Notes: generated by a model from the letters alone, not told the origin. A stretch of 64,000 nt of DNA from Crossiella sp. SN42 (GCF_023897065.1 NZ_JAMHIV010000009.1:1-64000), one strand, 5' to 3'; numbered from the stretch's first letter, positions 52,244-60,705 are shown. Numbers and translations: made by a program.

Positions 52244-54592
52244 GTGATCGGGCTGTTCGCGGCGAGCGCCGCCGGAAGGCAAGCCGCCGCTGAACTCGCC
52301 GGCCGCCTCGGCCCGGCCGCCGTCCTCGCCGACGGCCCCATCCGCCCCGCCCTGGAACGCCTGTGGCCCCAACTGGACGCCGCGGTCTTCCTGCTCGCCA
52401 CCGACTCGGCCATCCGCCTGGTCGCCCCCCTGCTGCGGGAACGCCACAACGACCCGGCCGTGGTCTGCGTCGACGAGGCCGAACGCTTCGCGGTGGCCCT
52501 CATCGACGGCCCAGCTGGCAACGCCCGCGACCTGGCCGCGCAGGTGGCCGAGATCCTCGGCGGCACCGCAGTGGTCACCGCCGCCGACCACGCCACCGGC
52601 ACCACCCCGCTGGACGACCTGGTCGAACTCCTCGACGCCGCGGTGGACGGCGACCTCACCGCCTGCGGCGCCGCCGTCCTGGCCGGCGAACGCGTCCGCC
52701 TGGCCAACCCCCTCGGCTTCCCCCTGCCCGCCCTGCCGTCCAACATCCTGCTCGCCAACGCCCCCCTCGGCGACGAGAGTCCACAGTGGACGATCCTGCT
52801 GGACGACCGCCTGCCCAGCCCTGAACCCGACGGCCACGTGCTGCGCATCGTCCCGCGCACCCTGATCGTCGGTGTCGGCTCCACCAGCGGCGTGTCCACC
52901 ACCGCCGTCACCACCGCGGTCGCCGCCCTGACCGACGAGCACCGCCTGGACCACCGCGCCATCCTCGCCTTCGCCACCGTCGAGGCGAAGGCCACCGAAC
53001 CCGGCATCCTCGAAGCGGTCGAGGACCACGGCTTCTGGACCGCCCGCACCCCCCGCCTGCTGCACTACGCGGCCACCACCCTGGCCACCATCCCCGTCCC
53101 CAACCCCAGCCCGCACACCCACACCACCACCGGCACCCCCAGCGTCGCCGAGGCCGCCGCCCTGCACGCCGCCGCCACCCTCGCCCACGGCGCCCCCACC
53201 GAACTCGCCGCCGAGAAAACCATTCGTGGCAACGTCACCGTCGCCGCCGCCCGCATCCGCCCGCGGGGCCGCCTGGCCGTGATCGACCTCGGCCCCGGCA
53301 ACCCAGACCTCCGCGTCCCCCGCGCCGAAACCGAACTCCGCAAGGCCGCCGTGGTGGTCGGCACCGAGGACACCCTCAACCAGGTCCGCACCCTGGTCCG
53401 CCCCGGCACCGAACTCTGGTCCAGCGGCAACCCGGAGGAAGCGGCTCGGCAGGCAGTCGAGCTGGCCACCGCCGGCCGCGCCGTGGCCCTGCTGAGCCCA
53501 ACAGCCCCAGCCACCGGCCCAGAAGTCACCGTGGTCACCGTCCCGGGCCTGTCCCCAGCAGCGGTCGCGGCAACCACATTGTTGAGCACCCCAGCCACCG
53601 CGTCACCCAGCGACAGCGCGCACCAGACCGCCGAGCCACCCCACCCGGCCGCCACCCCGGACAGCAACACCGAGCCGACCACGAGCGCCGACCCAGGTCC
53701 GGCCAGCACCCAGCCCGGCAACACCCCAGCGCGCCCGGACACACCGGCGCACGCGGGCGCACCATCGCTCGCAGACACTCCAGTGTTCGCAGAGACGTCG
53801 CCCGACGCGGAGGCACCACCCCACGCGGAGGCACCACCCCACGCGGAGGCACCACCGCATGCAGATGCACCGCCCCACGCGGAGGCACCACCCCACGCGG
53901 AGGCACCACCGCATGCAGATGCACCGCCCCACGCGGAGGCACCACCCCACGCGGAGGCACCACCGCATGCAGATGCACCGCCCCACGTGAAGGCACCACC
54001 GCACGCAGAGGCACCACCGCATGCGGAGACGCCGCCGCACGCGGACATGTCACCGCACACCGACATGCCGCTGCAGACGGGCACCCCACCGCATACAGGT
54101 GCGCCACCGCACCGAGGCCCGCAAGTAGCCCCCGACACGGCGTCAGCCCTCGGTGCGGCACCGCATCCCGGCGCCTCGTCACACCCCGGCACGGCACCGC
54201 GTCTCACTGCGGCGCTCGCCCCGGGCGCGGCGTCGGATGTGCAAGCAGCACCTCATGGCGGCGCGACCGCGCCCGGCGGCCACATCGAGCTGACCCTGTC
54301 CGCGACCGAACCATGGCCCGTACAGGAACAGCGTCTCCGTGTGCTCGCCGCGAGCGATCTGCCGTTGCGGCTGAGTCCCACGACCGCCTGGCGAACCTGG
54401 GCGGACGAGGTCCTCACGGTATTGCTGGAGTCCCGTGGACCGAACACCCCTGCCGGTGTGGTCCGCGATCCGGGCCGGCCCGATCAGACCGCCCGGTGGA
54501 TTCCGCTGGCCGAGTTGGACCCGGCCGATTTCGACGCTAGCACCGCCGTCGTGATCGGTGTTCCGGTTGTCCACAGGGGTGCGGGCCGCTGA
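52244..54592 (+). CDS. CbiG-CobJ fusion with a low-complexity insert splitting the CobJ domain
   Basis: A 782-residue protein. Residues about 1-325 are CbiG-like (LATDSAIRLVAPLL; PVPNPSPHTHTTTGTPSVAEAAAL). Residues about 342-447 look like the N-lobe of a CobJ/CbiH C17-methyltransferase (DLGPGNPDL; VPGLSPAAVAA). Residues about 448-679 are Ala/Pro/Thr/His-rich low complexity with H-A-E/D-A-P-P repeats. Residues 680-782 resume the C-lobe (PAGVVRDPGRPDQT; TAVVIGVPVV). The usual GGDPG loop is absent (LSPTAPATG in its place), so methyltransferase activity is doubtful. The frame is open throughout. GTG start at 52244, 9 nt after cobL. Confidence 0.82.
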   Translation: MIGLFAASAAGRQAAAELAGRLGPAAVLADGPIRPALERLWPQLDAAVFLLATDSAIRLVAPLLRERHNDPAVVCVDEAERFAVALIDGPAGNARDLAAQVAEILGGTAVVTAADHATGTTPLDDLVELLDAAVDGDLTACGAAVLAGERVRLANPLGFPLPALPSNILLANAPLGDESPQWTILLDDRLPSPEPDGHVLRIVPRTLIVGVGSTSGVSTTAVTTAVAALTDEHRLDHRAILAFATVEAKATEPGILEAVEDHGFWTARTPRLLHYAATTLATIPVPNPSPHTHTTTGTPSVAEAAALHAAATLAHGAPTELAAEKTIRGNVTVAAARIRPRGRLAVIDLGPGNPDLRVPRAETELRKAAVVVGTEDTLNQVRTLVRPGTELWSSGNPEEAARQAVELATAGRAVALLSPTAPATGPEVTVVTVPGLSPAAVAATTLLSTPATASPSDSAHQTAEPPHPAATPDSNTEPTTSADPGPASTQPGNTPARPDTPAHAGAPSLADTPVFAETSPDAEAPPHAEAPPHAEAPPHADAPPHAEAPPHAEAPPHADAPPHAEAPPHAEAPPHADAPPHVKAPPHAEAPPHAETPPHADMSPHTDMPLQTGTPPHTGAPPHRGPQVAPDTASALGAAPHPGASSHPGTAPRLTAALAPGAASDVQAAPHGGATAPGGHIELTLSATEPWPVQEQRLRVLAASDLPLRLSPTTAWRTWADEVLTVLLESRGPNTPAGVVRDPGRPDQTARWIPLAELDPADFDASTAVVIGVPVVHRGAGR
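53822..53983 (+). repeat. three exact 54-bp tandem repeats inside the CbiG-CobJ gene
   Basis: Identical copies at 53822-53875, 53876-53929 and 53930-53983, each coding HAEAPP-HAEAPP-HADAPP. Degenerate 18-bp units extend on both sides (from 53804 to about 54109). The exact identity implies recent amplification. Confidence 0.95.
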
Positions 54593-55071
54593 GGAAATCG
54601 CGCTGGCGAGAACCGGTCGCGTGCGCGAGTTCAGCCGAATGTGTACCCGGGCGGCGGGAACTCGCTGGTTCGGTCATTTCTGTGGCCGTGACCGTGGTGT
54701 GATCGTCGCTGCTCGTGTTTCCACAGGGTCCGGCGAATCCAACTTCCGTGCAGTTGACCAGCTAGTTGGCCGCGTGTTGGCATTGAGTCAGCACCGGGAC
54801 GTAGTCGGGCCAGACTCGGGGAGGTCGAGAAACGGGCCTGTCACGGCAGGCAAGTGGTGGCCACTGCGGCACGAGCAGTGGCGAAATGATTATCCGAAGC
54901 CCCCCGACGCCACGGTGCCGAAGAACGAAGTGTGAAGTGGTAGTCCGCGACGCGTTCGCGGCGGGCGGTCAATTCCGCATCCAGTGTGCTGATCGCGCCG
55001 AAGAGAGACCGCTCTGCCTGCCCCATCCGCCGCCCGGGGCAGGCAGAGCTTTTTCTGTTTCCGAATGAGAC
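54593..55071. other. gap downstream of the cobalamin genes
   Basis: 479 bp of lower GC than its neighbours. A frame at 54558-54935 starts within the preceding gene and lacks codon bias, so I do not call it. The only clear element is a U-tailed hairpin at 55011-55054. An unrecognised small RNA or the 3' UTR of the cob transcript could occupy the region. Confidence 0.4.
55011..55054 (+). terminator. canonical U-tailed terminator
   Basis: Perfect 14-bp stem (55011-55024 with 55036-55049) followed by TTTTT at 55050-55054 on the plus strand. It ends 18 bp from the minus-strand hxlR-type gene and could also serve that strand, though without a U-tract there. It is the only hairpin with a clear U-tract in the window. 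Confidence 0.85.
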
Positions 55072-55467
55072 TCAGCTTTGCCTGGCGGGTTCCGTCGCCT
55101 CGGACTCGGCCGCCTCGGCCGCTTTGGCCGCGGCGTAGGCGGCCTTCTGCTCTGGCGTGGAGTGCCGGTGCGCCCAGTCGCCGAGCAGGGTCACCACGTC
55201 GGCCAGTTCGCGCCCCTTGTTCGTCAGCCGGTACTCGATGCGCACCGGCCGGGTCGGCTCCACGTGCCGGGTGACGATGCCCTCGCTCTCCAGCTCCTTG
55301 AGCCGGATCGACAGCAGCCGGTCGGTCAGGTCGGGGATGGTCTCGGTCAGCTCCGAGAAGCGGGTCCGGCCGGCCAGCATGGCGCGCACGATCGCCCCGG
55401 TCCACCGGCGACCGAGCACCTCCATGGCGTCCTGGAACTGCGGACAGTAGGGGGTGATCTGGTCCAT
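55072..55467 (-). CDS. HxlR-family transcriptional regulator
   Basis: A 131-residue winged-helix dimer of the HxlR (MarR-like) family. Cys8 in PYCPQF is the N-terminal redox Cys used by thiol-sensing members such as HypR/YodB. The core RRWTGAIVRAMLAG and the helix ETIPDLTDRLLSIRLKELE give the HTH. The Ala-rich C-terminus is likely flexible. It is divergent from an Old Yellow Enzyme gene, a common pairing for electrophile or oxidative stress response, with a CTTAC/GTAAG inverted repeat between them. Confidence 0.92.
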   Translation of the reverse strand: MDQITPYCPQFQDAMEVLGRRWTGAIVRAMLAGRTRFSELTETIPDLTDRLLSIRLKELESEGIVTRHVEPTRPVRIEYRLTNKGRELADVVTLLGDWAHRHSTPEQKAAYAAAKAAEAAESEATEPARQS

Positions 55468-55500
55468 TTGTGCAGCTTACCTCCGATTAGCGCCTTCCGC

Positions 55501-55542
55501 TTGACAAGCTCACCTTTCGTCAGCATGCTTACGATAGGTAAG
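55501..55542 (+). promoter_or_regulatory. promoter and operator of the OYE gene
   Basis: TTGACA at 55501-55506 and CATGCT at 55524-55529 are 17 bp apart. The inverted repeat CTTAC-GATAG-GTAAG at 55528-55542 overlaps the -10/start region, a fitting repressor site for the divergent HxlR protein. Confidence 0.5.
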
Positions 55543-55568
55543 TCAGTGGGCAACCTTGGAGGAAGTAC

Positions 55569-56636
55569 GTGAGCATCCTGTTCGAGGAGACGAAGGTCGG
55601 CGGTCTGGGCTTGGCGAACCGCATCGTCATGTCCCCGATGACGCGCAACCGTGCCGACCGGGCCGGGGTGCCCACCGACCTGATGGTCACCTACTACGCC
55701 CAGCGCGCGGGCGCCGGACTGATCGTCACCGAGGGCACCCAGCCGTCGGCGATCGGCCAGGGCTACGTGACCACGCCCGGCCTGCACACCGAGGAGCAGG
55801 TCGCGGGCTGGCGGCGGGTCACCGACGCGGTGCATGACAAGGGTGGACGCGTCTTCGTCCAGCTCATGCACACCGGCCGTGTCGGCCACCCCGCGCTGCA
55901 CGACGGTGAGCCTCAGGTCGCGCCGTCGCCGGTGCTCCTGGAAGGGCAGACCTACACCTACGAAGGGCTGCTCGACAACGAGCCGCCGCGCGAGCTGACC
56001 ACTGCCGAGATCGAGCAGACCATCCGCGACTTCGCCGAGGCCGCGCGCAACGCGATCCGGGCCGGCGCCGACGGCGTCGAACTGCACGGCGCGAACGGCT
56101 ACCTGATCCACCAGTTCCTGGCCGGCAACACCAACCAGCGCACTGACAAGTACGGCGGCTCGGTGGACAACCGCATCCGGTTCGCCGTCGAGGTCACCAC
56201 CGCGGTCGCCGAGGCCATCGGCCCGGAGCGCGTCGGCCTGCGCATCTCGCCGGCGAACACCTTCAACGGGACCGCCGAGACCGACACCGAGGAGCTGTAC
56301 CCGGCGCTGCTGCGCGAGATCGCCTCGCTCAACCTGGCCTACCTGCACATCGTGGAGAGCGCGGGCCGCGAGTTCACCCAGAAGCTGCGCGCGCAGTGGC
56401 CAGGTGTCGTCATCCTCTCCCCGGTGAACGGCGGCCTGCCGACCGGCAAGGAGCACGGCGAGCAGGCGATCGCCGACGGCGCGGGCGACCTGGTCGCCTT
56501 CGGCAGGCAGTTCCTGGCCAACCCGGACCTGCCGGAGCGGTTCCGCACCGGCGCGGAGCTGAACGAGGCGGACCCGGCCACCTTCTACGGCGGCGACCAC
56601 CGCGGCTACACCGACTACCCGGCGCTGACCGGCTGA
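55569..56636 (+). CDS. Old Yellow Enzyme-family alkene reductase
   Basis: A 355-residue FMN-dependent ene-reductase that reduces electrophilic double bonds with NAD(P)H. Family marks are an N-terminal RIVMSPMTRNRA, LHGANGYLIHQFL with the substrate-binding His-x-x-Asn, and the FMN-binding FGRQFLANPDLPERFR near the C-terminus. The GTG at 55569 follows GGAGG. Divergent from the HxlR regulator, which likely represses it until electrophiles appear. Physiological substrate unknown. Confidence 0.93.
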   Translation: MSILFEETKVGGLGLANRIVMSPMTRNRADRAGVPTDLMVTYYAQRAGAGLIVTEGTQPSAIGQGYVTTPGLHTEEQVAGWRRVTDAVHDKGGRVFVQLMHTGRVGHPALHDGEPQVAPSPVLLEGQTYTYEGLLDNEPPRELTTAEIEQTIRDFAEAARNAIRAGADGVELHGANGYLIHQFLAGNTNQRTDKYGGSVDNRIRFAVEVTTAVAEAIGPERVGLRISPANTFNGTAETDTEELYPALLREIASLNLAYLHIVESAGREFTQKLRAQWPGVVILSPVNGGLPTGKEHGEQAIADGAGDLVAFGRQFLANPDLPERFRTGAELNEADPATFYGGDHRGYTDYPALTG

Positions 56637-56664
56637 TCGGCGCGGGCTGGTTGATCGACGTTGA

Positions 56665-56715
56665 CCGGCTGACAAAGCTGGCCGACTGACAAAGCTGGTC
56701 GGCTGACCGAGCTAG
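56665..56715. repeat. 17-bp tandem repeat, three copies
   Basis: Copies at 56665-56681, 56682-56698 and 56699-56715 of a [CT]CG[GA]CTGAC[AC][AG]AGCT unit, after the OYE gene. The first two differ by 1 bp. Confidence 0.7.
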
Positions 56716-56773
56716 GAGCTGACGGGCCGCGACTGACGAACTGGCGGCCGCCAACCAGCCAGGCTAAAACGAC

Positions 56774-56802
56774 GGAGGGGCGACCGTGTAGGTCGTCCCT
56801 CC
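56774..56802. terminator. terminator downstream of the OYE gene
   Basis: 12-bp stem with one G-U pair (56774-56785 with 56791-56802), 5-nt loop. Confidence 0.7.
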
Positions 56803-56911
56803 TCGCCATGTCAGCACGGTGAATATTCCACTCGACGGGTGGCTATGGTCATCGACACAGCTCGGTGACGTGATCGTGGACTTCGCCGCGCGCCGGGGCA
56901 TGCTGTCTGCC

Positions 56912-58174
56912 ATGCACGCAGAGCACCACTATCTGGCCGGGCTGGACCTCACCGGCCGCCGGGTTGTCGTCATCGGCGCCGGGACCGTCGCCCAGCGCCG
57001 CCTGCCCAGGTTGGTCGCGGTCGGCGCGGCGGTCGAAGTGATCGCCCCCGAGGCGACTCCCGCGGTGGATGCCATGGCCCAGTCCGGCGAGATCACCTGG
57101 ACCCGGCGACGCTACGCCGAGGGCGACCTGGACGCCGCCTGGTACGCGCTGGCCTGCGCGGACGACCCGGAGGTCAACGCCGCGGTGGTCGCCGAGGCCG
57201 AGGCGCGGCGGGTGTTCTGCGTGCGCGCCGACATCGGCGCCAAGGGCACCGCGGTCACGCCCGCGATGGGGGAGCACGACGGGCTGCTGCTCGGGGTGCT
57301 CTCCGGTGGACGGCCGCTGCGCTCCGCGGCGGTGCGCGACACCGTGCTGGACGCGTTGCGCACCGGGCTGCTCGACGACGCCCACGAGCGCACCGCCGAG
57401 CGGGCAGGCGAGGACAGCGTGGCCGGTGAGCTGCCGGGTGTCGCTCTGGTCGGCGGTGGTCCCGGCGACCCGGAGCTGATCACCGTGCGCGGCCGGCGGC
57501 TGCTGGCCAGGGCGGATGTGGTGGTCGCCGACCGGCTGGCCCCGCGTGAGCTGCTGGAGGACCTGCCGCCGCAGGTCGAGGTCGTCGACGCGGCGAAGAT
57601 TCCGTACGGGCGCGCCGCCAGCCAGGAGTTCATCAACCGGACCCTGATCGAGAACGCGCTGGCCGGGAAGTTCGTCGTCCGGTTGAAGGGCGGCGACTCC
57701 TACGTCTTCGGGCGCGGTTTCGAGGAGCTCATCGCCTGCGCCGAGGCCGGTGTGCCGGTCACCGTGGTGCCGGGGGTGACCAGCGCGTTCGCCGTGCCGG
57801 CGCTGGCCGAGGTGCCGGTGACGCATCGCGGGGTGGCGCACGAGGTGGTGGTGGTCTCCGGGCACGTCGCACCGGATGACCCGCGTTCGCTGGTGGACTG
57901 GTCGCTGCTGGCGCGGATGCGCGGCACGCTCGTGCTGCTGATGGCGGTGGAGCGGGCCGAGGTGTTCGCCGCCGCGCTGGTGGAGCACGGCAGGCCCGCG
58001 GACACGCCGGTCGCGGTGATCCAGGAAGGCGCGACGCGGAGTCAGCGCGTGCTGCGCTGCACGCTGGACCGGCTCGGCGCGGCGATCAAGGACGAGGACA
58101 TCCGGCCGCCCGCGATCATCGTGGTCGGGCCGGTCGCGGGACTCGCCGCGGAGCTGCCCGGCCGCTCCGGCTGA
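56912..58174 (+). CDS. cysG: siroheme synthase / uroporphyrinogen-III C-methyltransferase (CysG-type)
   Basis: A 420-residue fusion. Residues about 1-165 are the NAD-binding precorrin-2 dehydrogenase-ferrochelatase module (VVVIGAGTVAQRRLPRL). Residues about 175-410 are SUMT (VGGGPGDPELITVRG; RLKGGDSYVFGRG; VPGVTSAFAVPALA). It turns uroporphyrinogen III to precorrin-2, the branch point to both siroheme and B12. In mycobacteria cysG follows cobB directly; here cobM, cobL, cbiG-cobJ and the OYE pair lie between. I chose ATG 56912, where a CATGCT box ends 7 nt upstream. An in-frame ATG lies at 56900. Confidence 0.9.
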   Translation: MHAEHHYLAGLDLTGRRVVVIGAGTVAQRRLPRLVAVGAAVEVIAPEATPAVDAMAQSGEITWTRRRYAEGDLDAAWYALACADDPEVNAAVVAEAEARRVFCVRADIGAKGTAVTPAMGEHDGLLLGVLSGGRPLRSAAVRDTVLDALRTGLLDDAHERTAERAGEDSVAGELPGVALVGGGPGDPELITVRGRRLLARADVVVADRLAPRELLEDLPPQVEVVDAAKIPYGRAASQEFINRTLIENALAGKFVVRLKGGDSYVFGRGFEELIACAEAGVPVTVVPGVTSAFAVPALAEVPVTHRGVAHEVVVVSGHVAPDDPRSLVDWSLLARMRGTLVLLMAVERAEVFAAALVEHGRPADTPVAVIQEGATRSQRVLRCTLDRLGAAIKDEDIRPPAIIVVGPVAGLAAELPGRSG

Positions 58175-58304
58175 TCGCGCGCCGGCACCCCCGCGTCACG
58201 CCGAGCGGCGAACCGCGGGGGAGTCGAGCGATCCGCGTGCTGAGCGATCCGCGCGGCAGGCGCATGAGCGCTGGCCTGGACCCCAAACGCGACACACAAC
58301 GAGA

Positions 58305-58340
58305 ACGGCCCCGGCGCCAGATGAATGGCGCCGGGGCCGT
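58305..58340. terminator. terminator between cysG and the helicase
   Basis: Perfect 14-bp stem (58305-58318 with 58327-58340), 8-nt loop, between convergent genes. Confidence 0.8.
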
Positions 58341-58361
58341 CCCCGTCAGTACTGCTGTTGG

Positions 58362-60407
58362 TCAGCGACCCGCGCTCGGGCGGCGGGCGGCGCCGCCGGT
58401 GTGCCTGCGCGGCTGCCAGCCGCCGCGGTTGGCGCTCGGGCGGCCCTCGCCGCGCCAGCCCTCGCCGCCGGCGCGCCGGTTGTCGCCACCGGAACGGTTC
58501 TCGGTGCGGTAGCGGCTGTCGCCACCACCACTGCCGCCGGTGCTGTGCCGGCTCTCGGAGCGGGTGTTGTCGTAACGGCTCTCGCCACCGGCGCGGTTGT
58601 CCGAGCGGTAGCGGTTGTCGCCGCCGCGGTAACCGCCGGTGCGCTCACCGGTGCCGCGGTTCTCGCCGTAGGAGGAGCGGTTCTCGCCGTAGGAGCCGCC
58701 GCTGCGGTTCTCCGGGTAGCGGTTGCCGTAGGAGCGGTTCTCCCGGTAGCCACCCTCGCGGGTGTCCCTGGCCGCGCCGTCCCTGGGGGCAGCGTCCCTG
58801 GCGGCGCCGTCACGGTAGCCGCCCTGCCGCGGGCCGCGGTGGTCGTCGTTGCGGCGGTAGTTGTCGCCGCCCCGGTAACCCTCGGCGCTGCGGTAGCCGC
58901 CGCCGTTGCCCCGGTACTCGCCACGCTCCTGCGAGCGGTTGTCAGCGCCGCGGTTGGCCTCGAACCGGCTCTCGCCGCCCTCGCGTCGCGCGTCGGTGAA
59001 GTCGCGGCGGGAAGCCCCGCCACGCTCGTCAGTGCTCGGCTTGAAGCGGTTCGGACGACCGCCCTGGCCACGGTCATTCCAGCTGCTGCGACCGCGGTAG
59101 CCGCCGCCCTCGCCACGCTCGGGCCGGTCGCCGAACTTGCGGCGGCCCTGCGGGCGCTCCGGCTCGTCCGGGATCGCCACGCCACTGGGCTCGCGGGCGC
59201 CGGTCAGCTCGATCAGCGCCTGGTCGCCGGGGCGGACCTTGGTGGTCACCGGGCTGACGCCGGCCTTGCCGGTCATCGCCTGCACCGAGCGGCGCTGGTT
59301 GTGCAGCACCAGGGTGACCACGGTGCCCGACTCGCCGGCGCGCGCGGTGCGACCCGCGCGGTGCAGGTAGTCCTTGGGGTCGGCCGGGGGGTCCACGTGC
59401 AGGACCAGGCTGACGTTGTCGACGTGGATGCCGCGGGCGGCGACGTCAGTGGCGACCAGCACCGGGGCGATGCCCTCGCGGAACTCGGCCAGCGTACGGG
59501 TGCGCGCGCCCTGGGTCTTGCCGCCGTGCAGCGCGCCGGCGCGAACGCCCAGGCTGCGCAGCTTCTTGGTCAGGCGGTCCACGGTGTGCTTGGTCCGCAC
59601 GAACATGATCGTGCGGCCCTCACGGGCGCCGACCTCGGCCACGATGGTGTTCTTGTCCTCGGCCGAGATCAACAGCACGTGGTGGTCCATGGTGGTCACG
59701 CTCGCCGAGGAAGGCGCGGTCGAGTGCGTGACCGGGTTCTTCAGGTACTGACGGACCAGCTTGTCCACGTCACCGTCGAGGGTCGCGGAGAACAGCAGCC
59801 GCTGACCATTCGGGTCGACCAGGTCGAGCAGCTCGCGGACCTGGGGCAGGAAGCCCATGTCAGCCATCTGGTCGGCCTCGTCCAGCGCGGTCACGGTGAC
59901 CTCGGACAGGTCCGCGGTGCCCTGACGCACGTGGTCGGCCAGCCGGCCGGGCGTGGCGATCAACAGGTCGACGCCGCGGCGCAGCGCGCTGATCTGCTTC
60001 GGGAACGAGGTGCCCCCGACGACCATGCGGCAGCTGAGGCCGAGCGCGTCGGCGTAGTCGGTGAGCGAGTCCTGCACCTGCATGGCCAGCTCACGGGTCG
60101 GCACCAGCACCAGGCCACGCGGCTGGCGGGGCTTGGCGTGCGAGCCGGCCAGGCGGGTCAGCATCGGCAGGCCGAAGGCCAGGGTCTTGCCGGAACCGGT
60201 CTGACCACGGCCGAGCACGTCCTTGCCGGCGAGCGCGTCCGGCATCGCGGCGGCCTGGATCGGGAACGGGGTGAGGATGCCCTTGCGCGTCAGCGTCTGC
60301 ACCAACTGGATGGGCAGGCCCAGCTCGCTGAAGGAAGGAACCGCCTGCTCGACGACGCCGGCAGCGTCCTCAGGGCGAACGGGACTGACAGATGTGTCAA
60401 CGGACAC
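58362..60407 (-). CDS. DEAD-box RNA helicase with RGG-type C-terminus
   Basis: A 681-residue ATP-dependent RNA helicase. The core (about 25-400) has the Q motif (FPIQ), motif I GQTGSGKT, motif Ia PTRELA, motif II DEAD, motif III SAT, motif V ATDVAARG and motif VI HRAGRTAR. The last 240 residues are Gly/Arg/Asn/Tyr/Ser-rich with many RGG, GYR and ENRS units, an RNA-binding disordered tail. GGAGG precedes the GTG at 60407. Two inverted repeats in the upstream leader suggest post-transcriptional control, as is common for cold-shock helicases. Gene name not assigned (RhlE/DeaD-type). Confidence 0.93.
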   Translation of the reverse strand: MSVDTSVSPVRPEDAAGVVEQAVPSFSELGLPIQLVQTLTRKGILTPFPIQAAAMPDALAGKDVLGRGQTGSGKTLAFGLPMLTRLAGSHAKPRQPRGLVLVPTRELAMQVQDSLTDYADALGLSCRMVVGGTSFPKQISALRRGVDLLIATPGRLADHVRQGTADLSEVTVTALDEADQMADMGFLPQVRELLDLVDPNGQRLLFSATLDGDVDKLVRQYLKNPVTHSTAPSSASVTTMDHHVLLISAEDKNTIVAEVGAREGRTIMFVRTKHTVDRLTKKLRSLGVRAGALHGGKTQGARTRTLAEFREGIAPVLVATDVAARGIHVDNVSLVLHVDPPADPKDYLHRAGRTARAGESGTVVTLVLHNQRRSVQAMTGKAGVSPVTTKVRPGDQALIELTGAREPSGVAIPDEPERPQGRRKFGDRPERGEGGGYRGRSSWNDRGQGGRPNRFKPSTDERGGASRRDFTDARREGGESRFEANRGADNRSQERGEYRGNGGGYRSAEGYRGGDNYRRNDDHRGPRQGGYRDGAARDAAPRDGAARDTREGGYRENRSYGNRYPENRSGGSYGENRSSYGENRGTGERTGGYRGGDNRYRSDNRAGGESRYDNTRSESRHSTGGSGGGDSRYRTENRSGGDNRRAGGEGWRGEGRPSANRGGWQPRRHTGGAARRPSAGR

Positions 60408-60417
60408 AGATGACCTC

Positions 60418-60436
60418 CGAGACGTGGCACGTCTCG
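60418..60436 (-). promoter_or_regulatory. inverted repeat abutting the helicase Shine-Dalgarno
   Basis: CGAGACGTG-G-CACGTCTCG, 9-bp arms around one base. It overlaps the GGAGG of the helicase by one base. It could hide the ribosome-binding site when folded or bind a dimeric protein. A second hairpin CCGCCAT/ATGGCGG lies at 60447-60462. Confidence 0.5.
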
Positions 60437-60670
60437 GGGATGCCCCCCGCCATGGATGGCGGTTCGGGAGCTGATCGCAAGGACGAGCCCGGCGCGTTGC
60501 GCGCCTCTGGTGGGTGTGGTTGGCACCACGGGCCGTTCAGTGTGGCTGGGCGGGGACATATGTCATCCGCCCGATCGCGGTACTCGATCAGTGTAGCTGG
60601 TGTCCGAACAAGCTCCGCACCGATCCAGCTCCTAGTGAGCGAGCTAACGTCAGCACTGGTCAGCGGAGCG

Positions 60671-60705
60671 GTGGTCCGGTGGACGCGACGTGTCCACCGG
60701 ACCAC
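60671..60705 (-). terminator. terminator after the RIO kinase gene
   Basis: Perfect 14-bp stem (60671-60684 with 60692-60705) and 7-nt loop, 18 nt past the stop. Confidence 0.8.

Noticed and set aside
50507-53188. Long minus-strand frame opposite cobM, cobL and cbiG-cobJ
   Set aside because: Spans three well-supported plus-strand genes and has low-complexity composition.
54558-54935. 125-residue plus-strand frame after the cob genes
   Set aside because: Starts inside the preceding gene in another frame, lacks codon bias and resembles nothing known.
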